From Pyrenopolyporus hunteri (Eukaryota > Ascomycota > Sordariomycetes > Xylariales > Hypoxylaceae), in NCBI GenBank assembly GCA_902806595.1, contig CADCXC010000005.1, forward strand, positions 2,790,001 through 2,854,000: a stretch of 64,000 nucleotides of DNA, given 5' to 3'. The notes beneath the pieces were generated by a model. The model saw only the letters and a list, made by a program, of their open reading frames with translations. It searched no databases and was not told where the DNA came from. The translations under genes and the position numbers were made by a program. Of this stretch, positions 49,901-60,302 are shown in pieces. Position 1 is the first letter of the stretch; each line of letters starts with the position of its first letter.

Positions 49901-50218
49901 GACGTCGTCGTCATTCTTACGCTTACGTCGTGTAGCACTGAAGAAGCATTCCTTGCTTTCGCGGCGGCAACGCACACATGGGGGGTCGTGGGGATCGTCT
50001 ACGCTTCCCAAGTCGCATCGCACCTTTCTCCTCCTGCAAGGGATACAAGCCTGGTATACGCGCTTGTGCTGGGGCTGTTGAGGCGGTTGTTGAGGCTGGG
50101 TCGGAGGTTGGGCATGCGCGTGCGAATGTGCCGTGGTTGCGGGGAGGGATTGACGAGATTGCTGGGCGGCAGGCGGCATGTTGACAGCGGGTGCGGCGGT
50201 ATTCTCATATTGAGACAT
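46962..50218 (-). CDS. Zn2Cys6 transcription factor, War1-like, 3 exons
   Basis: Nuclear DNA-binding regulator. Exons 50218-49191, 49138-47382 and 47320-46962 join in phase and give 1047 residues. A Gln/Pro/His-rich N-terminus precedes the zinc cluster with C58, C61, C68, C81, C84 and C91 (ACIPCRRRKVRCD and CVRCRRESKEC), spacing C-x2-C-x6-C-x12-C-x2-C-x6-C. A basic tail TRRKRK follows. The middle region (after YYEYLSPMTPISPP) is the usual fungal regulatory domain, and the C-terminus is acidic and Phe/Asn/Gly-rich (for example DLLEFMAMDPPSF), fitting an activation domain. The long insert between the third and fourth Cys with GSVDDPHDPP resembles what I remember of fungal War1 (weak-acid response) proteins; this is memory-based, so I give no symbol. 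I chose the start at 50218 because it is the first ATG in frame. Confidence 0.9.
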
Positions 50219-51184
50219 GGTCTGATCCAGTGGTGCTATCCTTCTGGTCGGTTCCGGCTCCAGCTTCGGCTCCAGCGCTAACTCGGGCTTAGACTTCTCG
50301 CACGCGCATGAACACGAACGCTGAGAACCCGACGCGCGCCGATAACTGCTCGGCTTACGACGGGATTTCCAAGTCTTATATAGGCAGAGGTGCGTAGAAG
50401 ACAAACAAGCACCCCAGCCAAGTGGGACGAAGCTAAATCTGATACTTGGGAGAGTCTATAATAACCCAATCCGCACTTCAGATAGATCCATAGACGAGCG
50501 TAGGTAGTGGGTTTCTTCGGACTTGCGGGGTTTGCAGGCCGAGAAGGCTGAGCTAAGATGAAGATGGAGGAACGTACAGTACGCGAAGGAATAGGGCGTA
50601 CGGTACGAGCAAGGGTTCTTCCACGGATGGTGCTTATGTGGTCACGGTCTTGTTCAAAATTATCGCGTTGAATTAGGCGGTTAGCTAGGGGGTGTTAGGG
50701 TCGGCAGCCTAGTAGTCTATGTAGGTACAGGTTGACGGGCGGAGACGGAGGGAACACAAGTAAGGCGAGAAACGGTTGTAAAGTCAAGTCGATTGAGGCT
50801 CGACTAGAATCGCAACCGTCCTCATATTCTCCTGTCCCCGTCTATCTCGGAGTTGACTTTGATAAGCCGCAGCTGTGGGTGGCCTATTCTAGTTTGTAAT
50901 CGGGGAAGAGAACAATGGAATTGGGAATTATAAACGCTGCGATTGGGGCGGTTGACAAGTACCGGGGTCCGGGATTGCGCCTTTGCCAACGGAATAGCCA
51001 ATGAATAGATGGAACGAGGTTGGATAAGGTGGGATTTGTATGTATGGTATTGTATGTGTGTACGTATGTACGTTAATGTAGGGAGGGGTGTGTAAGAGGG
51101 AGGATGAGCGAGAAGAAAGATAGCGGATTGAGGCACGCACGGGGACAACTCTCTCATGCCGCTTCTCTTTTGGCTTGTTCTTTC

Positions 51185-51335
51185 CATACCTACCTACCTA
51201 CCTAGGTACCTAGGTAGCCAGGTACTTAATACTGACGATATACACCTATGTAATTCCACCCATTAATACCTACCACCTACCTACCTTACATGGTACAAGT
51301 ATCCAGGTAGGATAAGGTACCTAGGTACGTGCCAC
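51185..51335. repeat. GGTACC / CCTAGG palindrome array
   Basis: Starts ACCTACCTACCTACCTAGGT and continues with interrupted units to CAGGTAGGATAAGGTACC. Both strands read alike because the core CCTAGGTACCTAGG is palindromic. Confidence 0.8.
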
Positions 51336-51599
51336 GCCAGCCGGCTTCCCTCTTAGATCTGCATAGGCGAGGAGACCATAGATAGACGCTACAATACATG
51401 GCGCATCCATGTCGTCATGTACAGATAGTAGAGTTTTCATTTTTTGGGGCAGGTGTTCAAATGTACATAGGTAGTGTTAATGGGGTACATAAAACTGTGC
51501 GATACTTATTGAAACCGGTGCTGCAAGCGAGATACGACTCAGGTAAACCAGCCCAGGTACCTACATACATCCAACAGGATAAAGTCGGTGAAGACATTC

Positions 51600-51815
51600 T
51601 CCTACGTAGGTACCTACCTAGGCAGCTAGGTAGGTATATAGGTACCAAACTTGATGTTGCTCTGCAGGCTACCTCATCACGAACTTCTAAGAGGTATATA
51701 TCCGAGGCAGGAGGTAGGTACACGTATAGTGGACATTTCCAGTCATTACCCGCACTATTATATCTATATCAAAATAGGTAGATACCTAGGTACCTAGGTA
51801 AGTACCTACATATTT
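51600..51815. repeat. GGTACC / CCTAGG palindrome arrays (two)
   Basis: The arrays at 51605-51650 and 51777-51813 contain GTAGGTACCTACCTAGG and ATACCTAGGTACCTAGGTA. Confidence 0.75.
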
Positions 51816-52915
51816 ATACATCACTACTATCAATTACTATAGTATACCCTGTCACCATACAGCCATTGCCGAAAACAAAAGGTTTTATATTGTCCGTAGA
51901 ATTCTGGGCGTGTGGCTGGGCTGAAGGCGGAGCGACTGAGTCACGTTACCGTCCAGCATGACCCGGATCCCAACGTCTTTCACCTTGATTCCTTCCCTTC
52001 TACATGGAGTTCACCTTGAGATGAGAGGTATTATCCCTCCCCTCCCCCTTCCCCTCCAAATACCAAGGACTTCCCTCACCCCCTCCACCCCAATCCCTCT
52101 CCGCAGTCCCCACTAAATAGGACCGCTCGTAGTGCCTACCAGGTGATGATCACTCAGCCTCAACTTGTGATGCCCTGTGATGTCATCCTCAGCTCCTCAG
52201 CATCCCCGGTTGCAATAGTTGACGCCGCAATATCGCACTATATGTATGTCTGTTCTAGGCCCTGTATTATTCACACGCTTCGGAAGCTAGCCAATCGGCC
52301 TCTCTCCGATCGACATAGCTGAATACGACGTCAAAACGCACAGAACCACATGGCCCAAGGTATCGCACTCGACGCTCCCTCGAAGGTACCTAGAGATGCG
52401 GTGAGTCGCAAGCGGCGATCCCGATCTAATTCAGAGCCGGGCCAAGAGGTAGTCTTCTTTTTCCACACGCAATTATGTATGTATGTATGTACGTACCTAC
52501 CTAGTTACCTATATAGCATATTTAGGTACGTATGATTCAGAATTCCGCGGGAACAGATGGTAGCCCCTACGGACACGCGATAGATTAGGAGTCGGAAAAA
52601 ATAACTTAACAACCTTTTTTGCATTGTCGGGAGACTATTTGCAGGGTATCTATCGCGATAGGTGAAGCGTAAAAACGCAACCATACGCCAAGGTCACCAT
52701 TGCCACCTGCCAACCAATGCCGCTATTCACGTCGGCAACCCCAAAAAAGGTGTCCGTACCTAACCTTGTAACGCCAATGCCAATGCAAATGCAGCCTAGT
52801 CGCGTCATGAAGAAGACCAAGAACCCGTACGAATCCATATAGACATCAAGTGGCAAGCACCCATAACCGATAACTAGGAGACCATCTTTAGATCGACCTA
52901 TACAGAGTTAGTGAC

Positions 52916-53939
52916 CTAGGTTAGATTTTCAACATAGCGAGCGTAGATCAGGTAGCTGACCATGAAGTCCCAGATCATTTTGGCCAGATGATCAGGCAAG
53001 GTATACAGGTCCACTGTAAACTCGCCAGCGTCCATGTCGTTCTTGGTATATGTCTCCTCTGTCTTATGGTCATGGATTAGCTGGATGACGTGAAGGAGGT
53101 CATCCTCGTTTAGCTTGCCGAGCGCGTCGGCCATCTTCTCAAAGTCGCAGACCGTCTTCTTCTTCTTAATATCGTTGGCCTTACGGGCTTTTGCCGCGGC
53201 TTTGGAGTCATCCTCGTTGGGAATCGGACCGGTCTCGCGGAGGATGGATAGCAGCGCTTGCGACGGGTTCTTGAAGGTGATAGGCTGGACGACCTCGTAG
53301 CTCGGCGACTGGAAGTTTAAGTCGTGGTATATAGTATTCTTGCCGCCCTTCTCAGTCGTGAACAAGTCGATGGACATTTCAAACTCGCCCCAGCCCTCAT
53401 TGGCACAGGTGAAGGGTGGCTCGGTGAAGGCTGCGCGCGGGCCCAGTCAGTCCTGTCTGGCTTTTCCATAGTCGATGCGCGTATGCGCTTCGGAACTGCT
53501 TACTCTGATGGGTCTTGTCCTCGAAGGAAGGGTGAAGATTATAAGTGACCTTGGTAAAACAGTTGGCAGGGTGTTCGTTGCCGGCCTGGTCGAGAAGATA
53601 GATCTTGACGCTCCACTCCTTCATGGGGAACTCGGGCATGGGCGAGGGTTTCGGACTAGGTGCGCATGGCAGGTTAGCAATGGCGAAGGGGAAGGGGCGG
53701 GGAGAATAGAGGCCCAATTAGGGGTGAACCGATCGTGAGGATCCAACTTACATGTTGTGCTGCTCGGTAACGAGCTTGATGTTGCGCTACAGGTTCACAA
53801 GCGCGTCAGTATTCCCTCATCCCTTCAGGAAAGCAATGCATATCGAATCCCATCACCATGTCGAAATACACATTCCTGTTTCTTTAACTATATTGAGGAG
53901 AAAAATTGGAATTGCAACAGAACTCACCTCGACATGCAT
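52916..53939 (-). CDS. TAF14: YEATS-domain protein TAF14 (TFIID/TFIIF/chromatin complexes), 4 exons
   Basis: Small acyl-lysine reader shared by several transcription and remodelling complexes. Exons 53939-53928 (a 12-nt first exon, MHVE), 53786-53752, 53655-53504 and 53430-52916 give 237 residues, close to yeast Taf14. The YEATS domain is clear: RNIKLVTEQHN, FPMKEWSVKIYLLD, VTYNLHPSFED, FTEPPFTCANEGWGEFEM, then FTTEKGGKNTIYHDLNF. After a Lys-rich linker (AAAKARKANDIKKKK) comes the ET-like C-terminal domain, ending FTVDLYTLPDHLAKMIWDFM. The last 14 residues (VSYLIYARYVENLT) look unlike the family; a GTCAGC right after WDFM and a TATAG near 52902 would allow a further intron and a different short tail. 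The choice of TAF14 over Yaf9/Sas5 rests on this domain order and the ET-like end. Confidence 0.88.
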
Positions 53940-54123
53940 CTTGATAGGCCGTGGTTGTAATACAATAGTGAGTTGACTATTGCTGTGGTGGAGGATTATT
54001 TAGAGGCGATGTGATGGTGGAGCAGGAAGCGCGTAACTGCCAACCTACTATGTTAGACCTTACATGTCAGTGGTAGCCTTCCTGCTCTTTCCCGGCCTTT
54101 TGATTGCGGGTCCTTGTTGTTGG

Positions 54124-54141
54124 CACGTGCACCAGCACGTG
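54124..54141. promoter_or_regulatory. Paired CACGTG E-boxes upstream of TAF14
   Basis: Two CACGTG hexamers start 12 bp apart (54124-54129 and 54136-54141), about 185-200 bp upstream of the TAF14 ATG. CACGTG binds bHLH factors such as Cbf1 in fungi. The spacing is seen directly; function is inferred. Confidence 0.4.
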
Positions 54142-54199
54142 TGCGGTGCCTCTTTGTGTGGCGAGTGCAGTGCACCCAGTTCCAGTTGTGGCTCATAAC

Positions 54200-54400
54200 A
54201 TGTATAGGTACCTAGGTAGATATGCAACACAACGCTTTCAGTGGTTTTCAATAGGACCGAGAAATGCTAGTTTAAATAATAATGCGAATATGTAATACCT
54301 AGGTGATGAATACGATTGCCTGGGTAGATACATAACTAGGTACCTATTCTTACGGATGGATAATAGGACCTTACACGTACGTGTAGGTACCGCTTACATA
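54200..54400. repeat. GGTACC / CCTAGG palindrome arrays
   Basis: Several interrupted units, e.g. ATAGGTACCTAGGTAGATA near 54205 and AACTAGGTACCTATTC near 54334, ending in ACACGTACGTGTAGGTACC. Confidence 0.7.
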
Positions 54401-55094
54401 CATGTATCTACTCACCCCCCGAAGAACTACGCCATGATAGAAAATTACATCCAAGCTGAGAAAACGTCTTCGATATACCGTAGCTCAGGTAAAAACATCT
54501 AATCACTTATACCGGGCCTCAACCCATGAAATCTGTAGATGAGTTTACATTCGTTGCGTTAGGCAGCGCAAGTCAATGGCCCGCGGCCGGGCTATGAACC
54601 AGATAACCCTTTCCCGATTCCTGGAATCTCTGGAAGGCATTTATTCATAACCTTCCAACAAATCAGTATAGGGCATGCCACGATCCTCCACGCGGCAGAG
54701 AGGGCATGGCTGAATAAGGAAAAACACAGTAGTAACATGCTTAGAATAGAGCTACAGTTCTTTTTTACCGTGATCCAAATATCCACCAAGGATCTAGACG
54801 CCACTTGAAGCAAGCTCGAGCCCATTCGCTCCGCATTCAGTACTAGTGGTATCTTGGGACGCCGACGCACATCCGTTGTTCGGGGAGAACTTGATAAGCA
54901 TCCTCTTCGACGTCGCAATAAAACAAGAACGCTGGCCCGGCGAGCCACAGAGTAATAGCAACAGGCGCTCGTGCTAAAGCAAATGCCCCCACCGCAGTAA
55001 TCCTTACCCCCCTTTTCGCTACTCGTGGCGATCTAAAAAGAAATACGCTTCACGCATATTAGAGACACGCCGCCCGGGAAACTTGTCTTGAGAA

Positions 55095-56739
55095 TCATAT
55101 GATCCCGCCAGGTGGGTCATAGCCGACGCCCCGTGCATTCCCGGTATTCAGACCCGCGCTGCCAGGGGTTTCGGCGTCCGCTTGTGCGGTATTGGTTTTC
55201 CGTAACATGAACATGGGCTTTTTCCCTTCCTTGTCCAATTGCTTAAAAAGGATCAATGGTTTCTCGTCCAGACCTAGGCAGCGTTCCTGATCGCCGTACA
55301 CGATGTAGAGTGCGTACTGATCCCAGGGAGCGTTGATCTGGTATTTCTTTAGAGCAGCCGGAAGGACCTTGTGGCAAGGGTCGTCCATGCTGACTCTAAA
55401 CGACTTGAATATCTCTACCGAAGCCGAGCTAGAGCCAGGCGTCTCGGGTACCGGGGTTTGCATCCGACGTGGCGCCATGGGTTGCTTCGAGCTATAGCCA
55501 TGTTCACTTTCAGAGAACGTTGTACGGCTAGACGGCGTCTGCCGATCGTCGGAGCGGTATGATCGAGAGGCAAGGGTGGCGCTGCCTATAGTCGGAGGCG
55601 AAGTAGGGGACGGTATATTCGGGGAGTAGCCCGGCGACGCAGCTTGGCCGGAGCCATTCATTGCAGCCAGATGCGACGACGATAGGACGGCCCTTTCGGC
55701 GGCGTTGGCCGGATCCAGCGTTTGTTCTACCGAGGGTCGCTCATGAGTAGTCTGCAGGTGAGATGGGGAGGTGCTCTTTGGATTCGTACCAAGAACGATC
55801 TTCTTAGTGGAGTACTGTCGCTTGAGACCGGCGGACGACTGGTTAGACGATGGGGTGGGAGCGGGTGGCGACACGGTCGACGCTTCGTAGCCGTAAGGTC
55901 CCGGGTTGCCGGATAGATGGGGGAGGGGCTGTTGTGCGTCTTTTGCGAGGCGTAAAGCCGGCAGCATATCTTCGCGCAGTCGTCTAAAGTCTTCGGTCAT
56001 CCGCCGCAAGTCCTGCTCTAAGAAGCTCATCCTCTCATCCCGAAGACGGAGCTGCTCGACGAGGTTCTTGATATCTTTAAGAGTTGCGGTAGCGTATTGG
56101 GCTTCGGCGTCGGCAGCTACAAGCACACGAGGACGGCGAGTCAGCCGATAGAAATACGTGAAAAGCGTACAGGAAACGGGAGCGGGGACCAAGGGGCGGA
56201 GAAGTGACACATACATAAGGGCACATAGTGGTCGCTTTCTATAGGAATATCCTGCGCCTTCTTTACATCGTATACGCTCTTAAGTATGGTCAAGCGATGA
56301 CCGACACTAGTCACACCCATAGCTTTGAGGTCATCGTGTAGCAGAGCCACCAGAGCCTCGCCGACAATCTCATTCTCTGTATACGCGGATGTTAGAAAGA
56401 TGGTCCTGGCAAAGACAAGTGCTACGGCAAGGTCTCGGCCGGAGCGCGAAGCGGGAACACACCGATGAACCGATCCGAGTACTGCTGCAGTCCTATGCTT
56501 GCAATGAAATCGGCGCACTCCTCGGCATCCCATTCGGATATTATGGTTTCGGGGAGCCTATCCACGCTGCTGCGATGTCCGTAGGTCGTGGGCGTGTGTT
56601 CGGTCGAGGAGCGGCCGTCGGAGTCGGTTGGGGAGATTTCTGAATCGGTAGCAAGGACGGGCGAGCTGGTATGAACACTCCTTTCGTACTCGTCGTCGGC
56701 GTCGGATTCAGCATAAGCGGTGCCCGAGTCGAAGTTCAT
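55095..56739 (-). CDS. STE50: STE50-type MAPK adaptor (SAM + coiled coil + RA), 3 exons
   Basis: Adaptor that links the MAPKKK Ste11 to upstream kinases and Ras/Cdc42-type GTPases in pheromone, filamentation and osmotic signalling. Exons 56739-56463, 56376-56215 and 56116-55095 give 486 residues. An acidic, Ser/Thr-rich N-terminus is followed by the SAM domain, residues about 65-130 (ISEWDAEECADFIASIGL, then RFIENEIVGEALVALL, LKAMGVTSVGHRLTILK). Next comes a predicted coiled coil (VEQLRLRDERMSFLEQDL, RRMTEDFRRLREDM), a long Pro/Ser-rich linker, and the Ras-association domain near residues 375-455 (EIFKSFRVSMDDPCHKVLP, WDQYALYIVYGDQERCLG, FKQLDKEGKKPMFMLRK). Order and length match filamentous-fungal Ste50. 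The ATG at 56739 is the first in frame. Confidence 0.95.
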
Positions 56740-58359
56740 CGTCGGCTTGCTGGGTAAAAGCAACGCGAAAAGAAAGAAAGATAAATAAACAAATGAGTAG
56801 TAGCTAGAAGCAATTTGAGACTGTGGCGTTATTTAGGTTATATCCTCTCCCGCGTTTCAAAAAAAAAAAAAAAGAAAAAACTCTCTTTGCTTCTTTGTTT
56901 CTCGCTCTTAAACCCCTCTTCCCTTTCCTTTCCTTTCCTTTCTCCTACTATCTTCAAGGCCCCAGAAGTCAAAAGGTAATAACGGCAGACGGCGAACCTG
57001 CGCGCCCAATCGACAAGGGGCTGCCAAAAACTTGTCCCTAGAACACCGTGGAAAAGGCAAATCCAGAATGACAATGCGTCTAGACTGGTGGCGGGAGCAA
57101 CGGGAAGAGGCTTGTTTTCCTTGTGTACGTAAACACCCTTCACGGAAAGTCGTGCACCTCGAATAGCGGTGATCCGAGGGGGTAGCAAGATGTTACAGTC
57201 GCTATGTTGTAGAAGGGGTTGTGAATTGTTGTGATTGTTGTGATTGTGGTAATTGTCGTCGTTGCAGCGCAGGCTTTGGAGGTATGCTGCTAATAATGAA
57301 TTGATTTGAGGTTACAAAAGCCCAGCGCTTTGCCTGGGCCCGCTCGAGACTCATCAGTCTGTAATTGTTCCTTGGGTGTTCCCCGTCCCCGTCCCTTGCA
57401 CTCTGGCACCGTCCATCCATTGGTCAAAAATGTTGCTGCCGCCGCGTACAGGTACTCGGGTACATATCTTTCGTACCTGGACAAAAATACATACAGCATA
57501 AAACAAGGAGGCACGCAGCCCCTATGGTCACTACCTACCTACCTAGGTATATAAACTGTACCTGATGTACTCATGCACATAGGTACATGTTATATAGGTA
57601 TACATGAACCCACCTGTGCAGGCGTTTCTGATGATCGGCTCATGTCCTGGAGCGGGCCTGGCTGGGTGGATGTAGCCGCCGCTTGGCGCTCGTCCTTTCC
57701 TTTTCATTATTCTCTCTCCATGTCTTCTCCATCCGCACCCCTAGACATGTATGTACGTATATATATACGCGAACCCAAAGTATATGGCACTTAACACACG
57801 ATGTGGTACCGGGTCATGTCCCGGATTATAAATACGGTCCAGATGTCTTTTTCTATTATTATTATTATTATTTTTCGACTTATCAAGGAGGCAGAGGGCT
57901 CTCGAATAAATCTCGCTTGTCTTTGTGCTAGGTCTGCAAAAAATAACCGCCGAGCAGGTCAGATACGGAGAAAGATTAATCGACGTCCTATGGTTAGGCT
58001 AGATCATCGGCAGCGACGGTTGGATTTTATTGGAGAATATTGAATCGTGCAGCAAATGCCCTAAGGAAGATTGGTGTCACATTCGCTTCTACCAACTCGG
58101 CGGCACGCAACTTTCATCGTCTATCATCTTTGATGCTTTTGTCGCGTTTCGTACCCGATAATTACGTCCCTGCATGTACGAAGGTCTTACTACGATCAGT
58201 AAGACATAAAGCTTACATGTAGGGAACGATCTAGGAGCTTTCAACGTAAAATCTCGGCACTACATAATTTATATACAATGTACTTACCTAGGGTACCTAT
58301 CCATATATACATAGGTATATACACGTAAATAGGCGAATTAAGTGAATTTAAAAATTATA
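56740..58359. other. Intergenic upstream of STE50, left of the 1-kb element
   Basis: It contains a 15-base A-run at 56859-56873 followed by a pyrimidine-rich tract (CCTTTCCTTTCC near 56930), an ATT microsatellite at 57855-57871, and small GGTACC arrays at 57535-57600 and 58285-58300. No gene supported. Confidence 0.4.
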
Positions 58360-59392
58360 TTTTAACGTTTTAAGGGGGGTTAATTAAATGGTATATATTT
58401 AATTTAATTTAATTTTTTAATATATATATTATTTAATTAATTAAATCGTTTATTAATTTAAAATTATAAAAATTAAATTATATATTTAATATATAATATA
58501 TATATCGTTTAAATATTATACGTTTTATTTATTTCGAACGTTTAATTAAAAAAATCGTTTAAATATCGTTTAATTAAATAAATTATATATATATAATTTA
58601 ATCGAATAAAAGTTTATTTTTTTAAACGTTTTAAAAATTTAAAACCGTTTAATTTAATTAAAATTATTTAATTTAATTAATTATTTTAATTAATATTAAT
58701 TATATTAATTATATTAATTATATTATATTAATCGTATCGATTTATTTTAATTATTTTAATTATTTTAATTATTTTAAATAATTTTAATTTTTTAAAAAAT
58801 ATAATAATATATATTTATTTTTTTTATTTATTAAATATATATATATTTTAATATTATATTAAAATTTATATACGTAATTTTAAATTTTTATAATTAATTT
58901 AATAAATTCGTAAATTAATTAATTAAATTAATATAACGTAAATTTTAATTTAAAATTTAAATATAATAAAAAATAAAATATTTATAATTTAAAAATATAC
59001 GAAAAAAAAATATAATTTTTATAAAAAATTATAAAAATTATATTTTTTTATTTTTATTTTTATATATATATATATATTTAAATATATATATACGTATATA
59101 TATACGTATATTAAAAATATATATACGTATATTAAAATTAAACGATTTAATTTAAATTAAACGATTTAATTTAAATTAAATTATTTATTTTTATTAAAAT
59201 ATTTTAAAAAAAAATACATTTAATATAAAAAACGTTTTTTTTTAATATATACGTTAAATTTTTAATAAATAATTTAATATAATTTAACGTGTAAATTTTT
59301 TTTATTCGAATTTTTTTATTTATTTTTTTAAATCGTTTATTTTTTTAAACTATATATATACGGTTTAATTAACCCCCTTAAAAACGTTAAAA
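58360..59392. mobile_element. 1.03-kb AT-rich inverted-repeat element with TA target duplication
   Basis: The ends are inverted copies over about 47 bp: TTTTAACGTTTTAAGGGGGG then TTAATTAAA and GTATATAT on the left, and the complement ending CGTTAAAA on the right, with one indel each in the T-run and G-run. TA flanks both sides (58358-58359 and 59393-59394), as for Tc1/mariner-type elements. The inside is almost pure A/T with CpG remnants, no frame, and runs of ATTATATTA, TTTTAATTA and ATATATACGTAT units. It is probably non-autonomous or fully decayed. Confidence 0.75.
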
Positions 59393-60302
59393 TATTCAAT
59401 TACTTATTATGTAGGTACGTATAAATAAAGTAACCCGGTACTAAATTATTTATCATACGATAACAAAGTACTTAAATGTTAAGTACCTAGGTATATTTAC
59501 CCAATGGCGACATCTACATAAACATCATAATACAGGATACCATAGCACGGGATACATCTTTAACATGACCTCTTTCATACCGAGTAGCTATAAAATTGGA
59601 AGCGGCGAAGGAGAAGGGATGCGAATAGGGATAATCTAGCCAGGATTAATTCATAAACCAAGCTCCAGATAACGTTCACTAAAAATATCAAACGTAATAA
59701 TAGGAACAATACCAGGAGCATCTAGCCGGCGGTGACCGTAATAATGATGTTGCCCCTAATCCTACGAAAGTTTCCCACTGAATATTCCAAATTTGTACCT
59801 GAGAAACCCGAAACAATTAGGTTAAGCACATATATCCCTCACACTACATCAATTCCGGTCTCGTATAGGGGGATCTCGTTATGAAGTTCAGTATAACGAA
59901 TGGATTTGTACTCCTATTGAACACGATTAAGGCCAAATCCAGAGTAGGTAGACATGCTAAGTGTCATCGCCGACCCGACGTCAACTGACAAGGATGGCAA
60001 TACAGCAAGTACAGCGTTGGGGCATTTGTCTTAAAAGACTTCCGGTGACCTCGGCAAGAAGGAATTATTCCACCTCACCAACCCTTTTCACGTTACCAGC
60101 CGGTATGAAGAAGTGAACCAAGGTTTATTTATCTGTAAAGTGAGTGCGGGCCGAACCCCAAATCCACAACCAATTACCGGCCCATAGCCGTCTATTAACA
60201 ACTCCGAGGCGCCCTAGTTTGACGGATAACGCGTTCCCGTGCAGTGACGAAATATCTTAATCGAAGTCATCCGCATTCGCGATCGCGGGTCACTCGATCG
60301 TC
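59393..60302. other. Intergenic, 3' side of LCB2
   Basis: No coding frame of note. It begins directly at the edge of the 1-kb element and has one CCTAGG motif (59487-59492). Confidence 0.4.

Larger units (their letters stand above)
50219..52915. other. Intergenic, 2.7 kb, upstream of the zinc-cluster gene
   Basis: No supported gene. It probably contains a long promoter and leader for the transcription factor. It is rich in GGTACC/CCTAGG arrays (listed separately) and has a C-rich tract at 52040-52110. Confidence 0.4.
53940..55094. other. Intergenic between STE50 and TAF14
   Basis: Promoter of TAF14 on its right side and 3' side of STE50. It holds the CACGTG pair and a GGTACC/CCTAGG array at 54200-54400. 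A 118-codon minus-strand frame at 54592-54948 shows no family features, and I do not call it. Confidence 0.4.

Noticed and set aside
49850..50281. A 143-codon plus-strand frame over the zinc-cluster exon.
   Set aside because: It is the antisense shadow of the Gln/Arg-rich coding sequence on the minus strand.
54592..54948. A 118-codon minus-strand frame between TAF14 and STE50.
   Set aside because: No recognisable domain, odd Arg/Leu-rich makeup, and it starts at no clear promoter or splice context; most likely chance.
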